From assembly GCA_949358305.1 (NCBI GenBank), contig OX442317.1, positions 8,002,186 to 8,066,185 of the forward strand: a DNA stretch of 64,000 nt, given 5' to 3'. Of the stretch, positions 52,801 through 62,596 are shown piece by piece. The stretch's first letter is position 1; the number at the start of each line of letters is the position of its first letter. Below the pieces are notes generated by a model. The model was given only the letters and a program-made list of their open reading frames with translations. It did not search any database and was not told where the DNA came from. The position numbers and the translations under genes are program-made. The stretch comes from Strigamia acuminata (taxonomy: Eukaryota; Arthropoda; Chilopoda; Geophilomorpha; Linotaeniidae).

Positions 52801-52861
52801 TCCCTCGATGGATATTCCTTGGCAATCTAGCCGCTCTCGAAATTCTTCCCCACGACGCCAT
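49814..52861 (-). CDS. Third retrotransposon ORF, RS-domain protein (copy 2)
   Basis: 1,015 residues, identical in protein sequence to the third ORF of copy 1. The two insertions are too young for this to show selection, but it means no inactivating change in either copy. Domain description as given for 33175-36222. Confidence 0.9.
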   Translation of the reverse strand: MASWGRISRAARLPRNIHRGRIPYRYKREFVKRGFTAFQARKAFTTAIQRFWGTTKRLFKGFKTCFHEVLRQIPITEDTHGPIWNQMIGDEYPIEEEEAADLKIYQNPATNKFKFVEEVMAKLKAGAPEVAAKYMEEKTAYLEAQALLPSPELDKEPPYFIKSQYKMHQLHMTGLIGQNITPLNLEGEPQAEDFGPLVYAKQQRQEQDEWEAALEQAAEETVKELHEEVEFLKCVRTEEEETKRRGREARSRGALRYSRSERHKRTTPPRRISPKYYTREFRSRRKEYRSAEISPRRCQSRDRKESPRRRSKSPRRQYFSRQTQMEKRLSRTDKDSEREVKRHQRSSEISPKRNSRRHETTEQEYVPRHHRATEKRPSAEGNRIERTKKRPRSSHRYSEMRPARKVTISASKDETLQVQIRRSSSDEYLTAHEMELDQYVVMDECQRSPSPESEEEQQLAETTVRILEEREPTATIIHDIEKQQGGETNKRGPRTPPTTPPRQQEVQKPSLATPPRPDQAPKTPPRSAHTPITWTPTTCPPTPTPRVSSPEISSCRELPTLDEALAQAWEKRAREPARKKGPSRILRPRMRDPRKVQPKATPSAALGVPHPHLQPITEPIPQTDLSLPIPSVATVMYTIDPSVKLAEDFDRYYRQLWTMYLKFPLCNQGLLTPTMDEYQQAQLAESLNERRRCAQAFVAQPTELRTKEWLAWFEVQMSVALIRLLFPGVFQAVEASLIATSFLWTSAMGIPPELLDSWKTVLGDPPVIRAQLEREVFKTGETSGQCMLRLRGEWILRRQSLQLQRNFGTCAQQVADPPAAGGAVPTVFMTATPSHQPTKKAIAPESDVELKLTTDTEMFDVEGNEPLNRASGSSQKTASGRSSAATKGTKKNPNQDYRKIKQLYPGLRFPEYARTLLIYNATLCHEALKWLENAVREPKRIIQHQRLVAVRRPPTGSREKYDIDYDRVFPRTKFIKEVWLHVNNGATSGPTQHLPKFSVSESEAPTPESVFRIEK

Positions 52862-53606
52862 AGCTTCTTGGGTCTATGTAAAACATTATTAAATTCAATT
52901 TTTCTCTTAAATTCATTGTATTTTTATCTTTCTCTGATGTGTGTGTTATTTTTGCGTGTTTATCTTGATTTTGAGTTTTCATTATTCTAAATTTTCTCAC
53001 AAGATGGCGCTCCGTGCTACTTTTTGCGATAGGAGTCCTTCTTATGCCACTCTTTTGTAATTTTGGCGAATAACTTAGTACTTTCGTCATATAAAACCAG
53101 TTATTTAAGTGATAGCTAATTTTATTCTAACTTATTTCAAGACATTCGACTCCTTTTCATTTTAAATCGCGATTTCGCCGAGCTTGTCACGTTGTAATGA
53201 CATATTTCGTTCCGTCATTTCCACGATTACTTTAAACGCTTTCAAATAACACACCCGATGAGAGAAATACTTCCTTATCCATTTATATTTTCGACACATT
53301 TCGATTTTACTACCTCACTGTGTTCCCGTCTTTTCGGTGGTGGTGATTTCCGTGGTTCGAACATCTTGAGATGAACTTCCGCTCAATCGGACCCTTCTTT
53401 CACTTGGCTGCACACTCTTCTTCGTTTTTTGGTCGTTTTTCCCTCTTATTCTTGCTGACTGTTGTCGTTAAAATCCGGGATGACTTTCTTAAACTTGCTA
53501 TTGTTTTGATGTCAAGTTACCAAGTGAGATTCGCCTCGACCAATCACGTTCGAGCTGCGACGTCGTCCACTTCCGGACTCCCGAGTGACGTCGCTACCTT
53601 CTATTT
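52862..53606 (-). other. Gap between pol and the third ORF (copy 2)
   Basis: Same 745-bp gap as in copy 1, with no long frame on the coding strand. Confidence 0.5.
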
Positions 53607-56600
53607 TTAGAGGTAGTCTGGAGGCTTAATCCTCCCCCTATCTCGAAGTGAATATTTCTTCAAGATAGCTTTTTTCTTGATTTTTCCTGGTTGTTTTTCA
53701 CGCAAATCTTGATAAAATTTCTTTATTTTCTTCTTTTCTACCACTCCTCCCCTCTTTTTAGAAAAAGACGCAACTTGTTCATCTGTTTCTAAACTTAAGT
53801 TCTGTGGAAAAAGTGGCAAATTTTCTTGCGTGTTGTCATTGGAATTCGCATCCAACTCCTCGTCGCTCTCCAAATTGTTATCCTTTTCACCGCTTCTTTG
53901 TTTACTTGAAACTTGAGAACTCACGCCCGCTGTGTCTGAACCTGACAAATCCTGTAATTCCAGTTGTTGTTGTGATGTTTGTGGATCCTGCAAACTTTGT
54001 GTGTTATCCAAAGTGTGAGATCCATGTGCATCTTCTAAATTTTGCGAATCTTGCAAACTTTGTGTTTGTTTCAAAGTTTGTGATTCCGCTGAATTACTAT
54101 TATTCATCCGACTCATTTCAGTGGTCTGCGAATTTTCTGTCTCCGTATTTTCTTGTGTTTCGGATGTTGTTGGCTCATCAAATAATGTATTAATTATTTT
54201 TCCATTCGGATTGCTCTGAGTTTGATCCTTTTCCCAAATTTCTTGATTAAATTCCGGGAAATAAGGTGATAATTCGGACATGTGAATGGAGCGAAAGATC
54301 TTATTATCTTTTAGCCGTCGCAGCTTCACTGCTCCTCCTTGGTGGACTTGGATGATCACATATGGTCCGCTCCGCTTGTCGGATAATTTCGCCGAAATCC
54401 CTTGTGACGCTTTTGATAATGGGTGATCATCTTTCCATACCAAATCATTTGTTTTAAAGTCGTCAAACTTTTTATCCATCTTGTGATTTTGCACTCGTTC
54501 GCGCAAGTCGGTTATGTGCGCCATCATATGGTGATATGTATCTCTAATTATTTTCTCCAGTCGTTGGATGTAAATATGTGGCTTATTTGGGTCTATTTTT
54601 GCAATTCCATCCAAAATCCTTGGATCCCAAGGAATCCTAAATTCTCTACAGCAATTCAAGTATGCTGGAGAATAATCGCGGCCTGTTGTTGCCGTTGTGC
54701 GTATGCTAAACGCAATTTCTCTTAAATATGTGTCCCACCTTTTGTGAATATCTGTGAAAATTGACAAAATATACTTTAAATCGCGGTTGGTCCTTTCTAC
54801 CGTGTTGGCCTGCGGATGATATGGCGACGTAAATCGCGGAGTAATTTTGAATTTTCTACAGAATTCGTGGTATATTCGGGCCTTAAATTGCGGGCCGTTA
54901 TCTGACACGATTCGGAGCGGGAATCCCCATCCCATACACGTGTTGTACAGACAATCCGCTATATCTTGTGCGACGGGGTCGGATAATGGGTAAAGTTCCG
55001 GCCATCTGGTGGCTATATCCAAAATTACTAAAATGTAATTGTTTCCTTCATCAGTTCTAATCAATGGCCCTACCAAATCTATACTTAGACACTCAAAAGG
55101 TGCGTATGGGCCAATCTGTGCTGCTTCCACTCGTGTTTTAGTCCGAGGTTTACACGCCTGACACCGCGGACAGTGTTTAATAAATCTGGTGGTGTCACGT
55201 TTGATTCCGTCCCAGGTATAAATCTGACGCATTCGATAAAGCGTCCTCGCAATTCCGCAATGGCTTGCGAGTGGGTGGCCGTGCATTTGCCATAACACTC
55301 GGAATCTTAGTGATCTCGGTATCACGACCTTCAGGGCTCGCGAATCCTCGCTTAAATCATCTGACAATGTTGGATGGTACTTTAATAATAAATCCTCTTC
55401 TAACATGTGTTTAGTCGCCAAAATGCGATAATTCTTCTTTTGTAATGGTGTTGTTACGTAAGCTGGGAATTGTTCTGTCTCGAGGTAGTATCGCATTGAT
55501 TGGCAATGGCGATCCTTTTTCTGATGCTCTATAATTTCTTCGCGTGTCGGAGGCATGCAGTCGGCTTGCTCCGTGACTTTTGCAATAAATGCTGTCACCA
55601 TTTCGCATTTGGAAGTCGGCAAATATTGAACTTCTTTAATTTCCGGACTTAATTCCGACTCTTCTGCCGGCGCATTATGCATGTAACTCCAATATGCCGT
55701 GACTTGCTCGTCTACTAATCGTTCTTCATCCGACTGAGGTTTTGGCAACTGATTCCAGTTACCCACGACCCATTTTCGTGGTTCTGTCGGGCAGTATTTT
55801 AAGTCACCGTCGGCTTCCCCCGTCTCTTCGTTGTCGCAGATGAGTTGAATTGGTGCTCTAGACAATGCGTCTGCTAAAGTGTTGGCAGTCCCCTTCAAAT
55901 ATTGGATTGTAAAATTATAAGACATCAGTTCCATCTGCCAACGAGCAAGACGTCCAGCTGGCTCTTCCAGTCGCATCAACCATTTTAGCGCCTCATGATC
56001 CGTCTGCACGACGAAACTTGTGAACTCCAAATATGGTCTAAATTTTCGGAGCGCCCAAATTACCGCCAAACATTCGAGATCCGTGGCGCCGTAATTAAGT
56101 TCTGCCTGTTGCAGACATCTACTGAGGTACACACACGGTGATTCAATCATCTGTCCATCAATTTCTTTGATCTGCATCAAGGCAGCACCCAATCCTTTCT
56201 TACTCGCGTCTGTCCTTACGATGAATGGTTGGTGTAAATTTGGCAAGTGCATAGTTTTGGCGTCGGTCAGTAATTGCTTAATGTTATCAAAGGCAACTTG
56301 GTGTACTTCCTCCCAAATAAATTCTATCCCCTTCTTCAGGAGTGGGCGTAGAGGTTCGGCCACCGTGGCCAAATTCTTGAGAAGTCTATGGAAAAAGTTG
56401 ACCATGCCAAAAAATCGTTGTAACTCTGTCAAATTTTTTGGCGCTGGAAATTCCTTTATGGCCGCTACTTTGGCTGGGTCTACGCTTAAGCCGTTGATTC
56501 CAAGTTTGTACCCTAGAAATTTTAGTTCCTTCCTGCAGAATTTTGACTTTGTTGGATTTACATGCAATCCAGCTTTCTGTAATTTTCCTAAAACTGAATC

Positions 56601-58778
56601 TAGATGTTTCATGTGTTCTGCGTACGTTTTTGATACGATCACAATATCGTCAAGGTAGGCCCAAGCATATTTTCGGAATGCTTCGCCTAATACCTTTTCT
56701 ATTAGTCGCTGAAAAGTGGTTGGCGCGTTGACCAGCCCGAAAGGCATGACGTTAAACATCAGTCTGCCTTGAGGACTCCAGAATGCTGTTTTCGGACGGT
56801 CTTCTGGTCTCAGATCTATTTGCCAGTATCCTTTTGTTAGATCAATGGTTGAAACCCATTGAAATTCGCCGAGTTCTCTTAGAATTTCTGTTATTGTCGG
56901 CATCTGGGGCGGGTCATACAAAGTGTGTTCATTCAGCGCTCTGTAATCAATACAGAGACGTGGCTCTGAACCTGGTCTCATTACCAACACAATCCTTGTC
57001 GCATAATCGCCTTCTGCAGTTGTTACATAGCCCTTATCAATCATTTCTTGGCATAATGTCCGCAATATTTCCCTTTTTTGTGGATTCCAAGATTTAAAAG
57101 GAACCCTTATTGGTTTGTCCGTATCTAAATTGATGGTGTGTTGTACCACATGAGTCTTGCCTGGATTTTTACTCAAAATTTTCTCATATTTCTTCAATAC
57201 ATGCTCTAATTGTAAAGCTTCTGTTAGTTGCAGTTTGGCTTCTTCTATCATGTCATGCAAGCCATTGCCAACTTTCAATCTCGCTTCAAATGCGCAAAAA
57301 CTACTCTCTTTTCGGAATGTTTTTCGCAATGATTCTGGCTCTTCCAGTTTCTTCTGCTCATATTTATCCATGATGAATTGTGGCATATATGGTTGTGGCA
57401 CGTCGATTGTTGAAATAAAGTTCCACTTGCCGTTGAGCGGATTGGGCTGTATTTTCATTCGTTTCATGGCATCATTGCCAACCAACATGAATTTCATGTC
57501 GTGTGGTAACACAAGGAAATACTGTTGCATCATTCCATGGGTCCAACGAATCATCATCCTTATTGTTCCCATCGGTTGCACTTTTTTATCTGCTGTATTT
57601 ACAGCCATATTGGCCTTGACGGGCCACACTTCTTTTTCCAATCCCATCGCCTGAATTAATGGCCATGAAACACAACTACGGTTGGCTCCTGAGTCTAGCA
57701 TGGCAGCGATGGATCCTTGTTTTGTTTGGAGGTCTATTGTGGTCATCCCTTCCAAAACATCTTCTTCTGGCAATAATATATTAAAAATTCTGATGCGCGG
57801 TCCTTCCGGTTCCAATATTGTCAATTCCTTCAATAATGGATCCCATTCCACAGGCTCAGTTGGTGTATCTGTCATCCATGCTGCTAGTGATGGTGTCTCC
57901 TCATAGGTCTCTTTTACCTTTGCCCAAAAAATTGTTGCTTCATTTTCTTGTGTGATTTCCACATTTTTTAGGGCTTCCGTCACTTCTGCTGTGAAATAAG
58001 TTCTATTTGTTTCATAAATTTCTTTTATTTTTGGACAATTTTCCAACTCTACTGGTGGAAATTTTATTCCTACTATTTGTCCACATTCCATTTCACAAAT
58101 CATTTCTCCTCTTTTTGGCATTGTGCCAATTGCTTCTGGTGACGTGAGTGTTACTGGAATAGTTGTGTTTTTTAGTGGTCCATTGTCTTTCAGAATGTTC
58201 ATTTTTGATGAAGTTTCGGCTTGTTCCAGTTTAGAATCCGTCACTGGTTTCTGTGTCGGATATCTCATCCCTACGACTTCGCCGTCTTCAAAGTTAAAGA
58301 CTATTGTCCCTTTTCCACCTTCTAAAGTTCCTATCACTTTATGTGATTTTTCAGCTAATTCTGATTGCACATATTCTCCAGTTTTGGGGTCTTTGATGAA
58401 TCGTGCTCCCTTAGGCGCTTGTGCTGTTGGTGGAGTTTCTTGGGTATTTTCAGTCAAATTCTCGGGTTCCACTGATGTTTTCAATATTAATGAAGTCTCT
58501 GATATTTCTCCATCTAATGATCGGTCATTCTGTAAATTTCCACAATTTTCCGAATTTTCCGGCAGTGTTGTCTGCATGTTTTGCGAATTTTCAGAGTTTT
58601 TCAGCAAGTCCTTTGATTCTGATAATGTTTCTGATATTAACAGCGTTTCCGTCATGGCTTCATTTATTGGCTGGACCTCCGATAATCCATCCGAATCTTG
58701 TACCATTTCGATTGTTAATTCTGATGTTGGTTGGGCTTGTAGCAGATTTTCCGAAATTTTTGTTGGCGCGAGCTCCAC
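53607..58778 (-). CDS. pol: Pol polyprotein of copy 2
   Basis: 1,723 codons from the first possible start, same domains and motifs as copy 1. It has Arg where copy 1 has Trp (KREILRTLCQ; base 57062), just before the RT palm. An internal copy of the polypurine tract lies at 53746-53761. The protein would be made as a Gag-Pol fusion. Confidence 0.96.
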   Translation of the reverse strand: MELAPTKISENLLQAQPTSELTIEMVQDSDGLSEVQPINEAMTETLLISETLSESKDLLKNSENSQNMQTTLPENSENCGNLQNDRSLDGEISETSLILKTSVEPENLTENTQETPPTAQAPKGARFIKDPKTGEYVQSELAEKSHKVIGTLEGGKGTIVFNFEDGEVVGMRYPTQKPVTDSKLEQAETSSKMNILKDNGPLKNTTIPVTLTSPEAIGTMPKRGEMICEMECGQIVGIKFPPVELENCPKIKEIYETNRTYFTAEVTEALKNVEITQENEATIFWAKVKETYEETPSLAAWMTDTPTEPVEWDPLLKELTILEPEGPRIRIFNILLPEEDVLEGMTTIDLQTKQGSIAAMLDSGANRSCVSWPLIQAMGLEKEVWPVKANMAVNTADKKVQPMGTIRMMIRWTHGMMQQYFLVLPHDMKFMLVGNDAMKRMKIQPNPLNGKWNFISTIDVPQPYMPQFIMDKYEQKKLEEPESLRKTFRKESSFCAFEARLKVGNGLHDMIEEAKLQLTEALQLEHVLKKYEKILSKNPGKTHVVQHTINLDTDKPIRVPFKSWNPQKREILRTLCQEMIDKGYVTTAEGDYATRIVLVMRPGSEPRLCIDYRALNEHTLYDPPQMPTITEILRELGEFQWVSTIDLTKGYWQIDLRPEDRPKTAFWSPQGRLMFNVMPFGLVNAPTTFQRLIEKVLGEAFRKYAWAYLDDIVIVSKTYAEHMKHLDSVLGKLQKAGLHVNPTKSKFCRKELKFLGYKLGINGLSVDPAKVAAIKEFPAPKNLTELQRFFGMVNFFHRLLKNLATVAEPLRPLLKKGIEFIWEEVHQVAFDNIKQLLTDAKTMHLPNLHQPFIVRTDASKKGLGAALMQIKEIDGQMIESPCVYLSRCLQQAELNYGATDLECLAVIWALRKFRPYLEFTSFVVQTDHEALKWLMRLEEPAGRLARWQMELMSYNFTIQYLKGTANTLADALSRAPIQLICDNEETGEADGDLKYCPTEPRKWVVGNWNQLPKPQSDEERLVDEQVTAYWSYMHNAPAEESELSPEIKEVQYLPTSKCEMVTAFIAKVTEQADCMPPTREEIIEHQKKDRHCQSMRYYLETEQFPAYVTTPLQKKNYRILATKHMLEEDLLLKYHPTLSDDLSEDSRALKVVIPRSLRFRVLWQMHGHPLASHCGIARTLYRMRQIYTWDGIKRDTTRFIKHCPRCQACKPRTKTRVEAAQIGPYAPFECLSIDLVGPLIRTDEGNNYILVILDIATRWPELYPLSDPVAQDIADCLYNTCMGWGFPLRIVSDNGPQFKARIYHEFCRKFKITPRFTSPYHPQANTVERTNRDLKYILSIFTDIHKRWDTYLREIAFSIRTTATTGRDYSPAYLNCCREFRIPWDPRILDGIAKIDPNKPHIYIQRLEKIIRDTYHHMMAHITDLRERVQNHKMDKKFDDFKTNDLVWKDDHPLSKASQGISAKLSDKRSGPYVIIQVHQGGAVKLRRLKDNKIFRSIHMSELSPYFPEFNQEIWEKDQTQSNPNGKIINTLFDEPTTSETQENTETENSQTTEMSRMNNSNSAESQTLKQTQSLQDSQNLEDAHGSHTLDNTQSLQDPQTSQQQLELQDLSGSDTAGVSSQVSSKQRSGEKDNNLESDEELDANSNDNTQENLPLFPQNLSLETDEQVASFSKKRGGVVEKKKIKKFYQDLREKQPGKIKKKAILKKYSLRDRGRIKPPDYL

Positions 58779-58811
58779 TGCTTTTATTGAGCCCGCGCGT
58801 TCAAGTTTTTT
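58755..58811 (-). promoter_or_regulatory. -1 ribosomal frameshift signal (copy 2)
   Basis: Same heptamer (A AAA AAC, 58811-58805), 6-nt spacer and 10-bp stem as in copy 1. Confidence 0.92.
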
Positions 58812-61800
58812 GTGATACTTTCGGATAAGGAGTTTACAAGTTGCTCCATTTCTTCTGCAGACATCAATCTCTTAGGATGTGGGCATTGTCGTGCCCAATG
58901 TCCAATTTGCCCGCAATTGTGGCATGGTGCATTGTCTGGAGTCAACTTTGCTTGGTTGGCCTTATTGCCATCATCAGGGTTACTTGGAGTTGAAGTTTGT
59001 TCATTTTTTTCTCCAATTTGCGATTTATTATTCTCTTTTTTCAAATTAAAATCAACTGAAAATGGTTTTGGAAGGAAGGACGTATTTCCTTTCATCTGCG
59101 GTTGCAAGCTCGTCTGCTGTGGTTGCCTCGCCTGCATTGGAGGCTTATATTTTGTTATTGCTGGGTTATTTTTTGTGAATAACACACTTGCCGCATCCAT
59201 TAATTTGTCGACTTCTTCTTCTGTATATTCGGCCAGCATTATCTGGGTATCTCCTATTGACTCGCTGGATTCACCTGGGTATTGTGTCCATTTGACATTT
59301 GGTCGCATTGGTATTCGTGGCTGTGGATAAGGAGGATGTCCACTCTCTTGTTTTTTGGTGGAGGTTTCCTCTCGTAACAGCGAGAATTGAGAACGCGGGC
59401 GCATCATTTTTGCACCAGCACGAGTGTAGTCTGACTGGTGTCGCTGTCTTTCATCTCGTGCTCTCTGCTCTTCTATCGGAATGTCTGAAGCGTACCGGTC
59501 GTCAATGTACATCTGGTGGTTTCGGATGAATTGTGATAATTTTTCGAAGGAACTGGCCATCGGTGCATCCACCATTCGCAATACTTGCTCGGAGAAAGGT
59601 GTCAGGCCATTCCTGAATTTTCTGTCTTTGTCAAAATCGCTGATATGATATGGGAGTTGGGTGAACAAATCTTCTGTACGTCTTAAGTACGTGCGAATGT
59701 CTTCTCCCAACGTCTGTTTGTGATTATCCCAATATTTTATCATCATGGCGTTGGACTCTCCATATTCCTTCATAAAAGCTTTCACAAATTCGTCCCAGTG
59801 TGAGAAGTTACTTTTCCGCAACCAATTTGTTGCACTTCCAACCAACATTTTCGGAATTAATTTTTTCAAAGTTACGTCCGGGTCCATCTCGTGATTTATG
59901 ACTAGGTGCATAACTTCATCTAGGAATTGGGTACCAGCCTGCCAACCTCCATCAAACATATCGGGAGTAATTCGGTCCCATTTGATTTGATGAGATGGGG
60001 TGTAATGGTGAGTCCAATTGCTCGAACAATATTTCCGAATTATTTTCCGCAGCATCTCGTCCATTTCCTGTGATTTCGAGGGGATTTGAGACAATCGTTC
60101 ATCGATTTGTCTTGAGATAATTTCTTCCAATTCCTCTGTGCTTTTCGGTAATGTGCGTGGGTTAGTTGGCGGTGGATCTCTATCGTCTTGTCGAAAATTT
60201 CCTCCACCTCTCCTTTCCTCTCGTGATCTGGAAAAATTAGGCTCGTCTCGACGAAATTGGTCAGAGTGAGAATATTTTCGATCATATTCCTCTCCTCTTG
60301 GCGGAGGGCTGGAATGTGATCGTCTGTCGTCTCGATACGAATCATCACGTCGTCCCTCCGAATAATCACGTTGTCGATACGAATTATCTCGTCGATCCTG
60401 TGAGTTGTCACGACGTCCTTGCGATTCTCTTTGGGTATAACCTTCATACCAATAGGAGCCCCTTTGCCGTCGTGATTCGTCTTGATAATCAGATTGTTGA
60501 CGTGAATTATTTCTTTCCATTGACTCATTTTGATTGTAATAGTCTTGTCTGGTCGCTTCGTGATTACTTTGCTGACGTGTTCCGTCGTTGAAACGAGCAG
60601 CACCTTGTTGGTGTGTCTCTTGTTGATAACGCGACACATTTCGCGGTTCTACTTCATATTGTGATCGTGTCTCGTCGGAAAATCGTACTTCCGTAGGTGG
60701 GCGAATTCCTCGTTGATTACACGACTCATTTCGTGGATCTACATTTTCCGGTTGCTGGGAATATTTGCCTTGTAGATAATCATTGTAATCCCTAACTTTC
60801 GTATAACTGGCTTGTCCAGTTGCTTCATCATGTCCAGTCGCAGCATTTTGGTTGCTGCTTTTATCTTGCTCTGGAACTTCTTGATCGTGTTGAAACTTTT
60901 GTTTTTCATTTTCGCGACTTATTTCGCGTTGCCTATCTCTTTCATTAGCTGCTGACAAGTGTTCAACTGCTTCTTCCAACGTATATTTACGATGGTAACA
61001 CGGATCGTTCTCATTTATTGGTTTTTCTGTGTAAACGTCAAATGATTTTCCTTCATTTTTTGTAGAAGATACTCTGACATTTTCAGTTTCCATCTTTTTG
61101 GGCTTATCCCAAATCTGCGGGTCTGCTGGATCTAATCCTGTTACTTTACCTTGTTTTTTGTCTGTTGCAGCTGATTGATTTGTTAGATGCTGACGATTTC
61201 TTTGATCAATTATGTCCAATACGTTTGGATTTTTGGCTGGTGAAATTGAAGCACGTTTGGAATCTCTTTTTTCATCCATTTCACCTTTCCTTTTTAGAGA
61301 GTTCCTGGACGATTCTGGTGACAAATTCACCACTTCTGGCCGATGAGGCGGAATATTGCTTGGCACTTGATACCGACATTGTGCAAGGTACTTAAGCTCT
61401 TCGTTTTCTTGACGGGCTCTTTCCGCTGCTTCTTGTGCTTCAAGAGCAGCCTGACGAAGGTAATGAATTTCCCTGCTCTCCGCCGACTCCATAGCCCTTT
61501 GCTTTGCCAACAATTCCTGTTTTTCAGTTTCTAAACGGACTTTTTCCGCCTCTATCTTCCGATTTTCCTCCAAAATGGCTTCACGCTCTGCTACCGCTTG
61601 TGCTTTTCGTTGCGCACGCAACTCCTTCTGTTCAGTTTCTTGACGGAGTCGCTCTGCCGCCAGTTTATTCCTCATGGTGCGCATTTCTGCTTCAAGTCGA
61701 TCTTTGGTAGCGCGAATTTCTGCATCTAATTGATCCTTCTTGGCGCGAATATCTTCATCTGTTGTTTTCTTGGCCAATTCTGCCTCGAATTTCGCTTGTT

Positions 61801-62473
61801 TGGCGTGGCGTTCCTCTAACTTGAGCCGTTTCAACATCTGGAATTCTTCGGAATGTGCCAGTTGCAGTCGCCTTGCTCGATCGGCCATTGCTGCCGTTAT
61901 TTGTGCCACGTCTTCATCAGAAAGCTGCACACCTTCCTCATACTGCTGGTGACGCTCCTGGAGACTGTCTTCCATCTCTTTCATAACATCTGCGATGCGT
62001 TGGCGAGCTCTCGCTAATTTATGGCGGGTTGGGGAGTTTTCTCCTGAACTTTCCGCCTCATCGCGGGCACGTCCTGACGCTTGCTGCTTGTAGGCTCGCA
62101 CTAGTCGACCACGCTTCCTTGCTACAGCGATGACTTGCTCCAACGTCATGTGAGAAAGGTCTATTTTGCTTGTTGGAGTCGAATCCACCGTGGCTGGCGT
62201 GTCGCCATGTTGCGACGAAGCTCCTGAGATACTTGATTTTCCAAGCAAATCTTGGGACTCCTCTCTCGTTTGTTTTAGCCAAAATTCTCCCTGCCGTTCA
62301 GGCGATACTTCCAGACGAAATTCCTTGCTCGTCATGGCCTGGGTGTCGTCTGCATGGTCCGACTCGGACGATGATGAAGGATGCACATTGGCTGCTCCTG
62401 CGGTCCTTCCGCCTCGTGTGCGAGGTCCGCGGCCGTTTCCCCGTCCTCTCCTCGAATCTTGTGGCTGCGACAT
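58784..62473 (-). CDS. gag: Gag polyprotein of copy 2
   Basis: 1,229 residues, identical in protein sequence to copy 1: Arg/Gly-rich N-terminus, coiled coil, disordered Arg/Asp/Ser-rich part, Gag core and one CCHC knuckle. Confidence 0.94.
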   Translation of the reverse strand: MSQPQDSRRGRGNGRGPRTRGGRTAGAANVHPSSSSESDHADDTQAMTSKEFRLEVSPERQGEFWLKQTREESQDLLGKSSISGASSQHGDTPATVDSTPTSKIDLSHMTLEQVIAVARKRGRLVRAYKQQASGRARDEAESSGENSPTRHKLARARQRIADVMKEMEDSLQERHQQYEEGVQLSDEDVAQITAAMADRARRLQLAHSEEFQMLKRLKLEERHAKQAKFEAELAKKTTDEDIRAKKDQLDAEIRATKDRLEAEMRTMRNKLAAERLRQETEQKELRAQRKAQAVAEREAILEENRKIEAEKVRLETEKQELLAKQRAMESAESREIHYLRQAALEAQEAAERARQENEELKYLAQCRYQVPSNIPPHRPEVVNLSPESSRNSLKRKGEMDEKRDSKRASISPAKNPNVLDIIDQRNRQHLTNQSAATDKKQGKVTGLDPADPQIWDKPKKMETENVRVSSTKNEGKSFDVYTEKPINENDPCYHRKYTLEEAVEHLSAANERDRQREISRENEKQKFQHDQEVPEQDKSSNQNAATGHDEATGQASYTKVRDYNDYLQGKYSQQPENVDPRNESCNQRGIRPPTEVRFSDETRSQYEVEPRNVSRYQQETHQQGAARFNDGTRQQSNHEATRQDYYNQNESMERNNSRQQSDYQDESRRQRGSYWYEGYTQRESQGRRDNSQDRRDNSYRQRDYSEGRRDDSYRDDRRSHSSPPPRGEEYDRKYSHSDQFRRDEPNFSRSREERRGGGNFRQDDRDPPPTNPRTLPKSTEELEEIISRQIDERLSQIPSKSQEMDEMLRKIIRKYCSSNWTHHYTPSHQIKWDRITPDMFDGGWQAGTQFLDEVMHLVINHEMDPDVTLKKLIPKMLVGSATNWLRKSNFSHWDEFVKAFMKEYGESNAMMIKYWDNHKQTLGEDIRTYLRRTEDLFTQLPYHISDFDKDRKFRNGLTPFSEQVLRMVDAPMASSFEKLSQFIRNHQMYIDDRYASDIPIEEQRARDERQRHQSDYTRAGAKMMRPRSQFSLLREETSTKKQESGHPPYPQPRIPMRPNVKWTQYPGESSESIGDTQIMLAEYTEEEVDKLMDAASVLFTKNNPAITKYKPPMQARQPQQTSLQPQMKGNTSFLPKPFSVDFNLKKENNKSQIGEKNEQTSTPSNPDDGNKANQAKLTPDNAPCHNCGQIGHWARQCPHPKRLMSAEEMEQLVNSLSESITKNLNARAQ

Positions 62474-62573
62474 CTCGTTTTAGTCACAGAAAAGAAGAGA
62501 GAAACAGAATACTCTATCACAAAATAACTTTTATCACACAAAATTGGTCCCTCAACTGAAGATAAGTTGTTAA

Positions 62574-62594
62574 GGTTCAAATAACGGGCCCCCA
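62574..62594 (-). other. Primer-binding site of copy 2
   Basis: Same sequence and position as in copy 1, two bases after the 5' LTR. Confidence 0.6.
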
Positions 62595-62596
62595 AG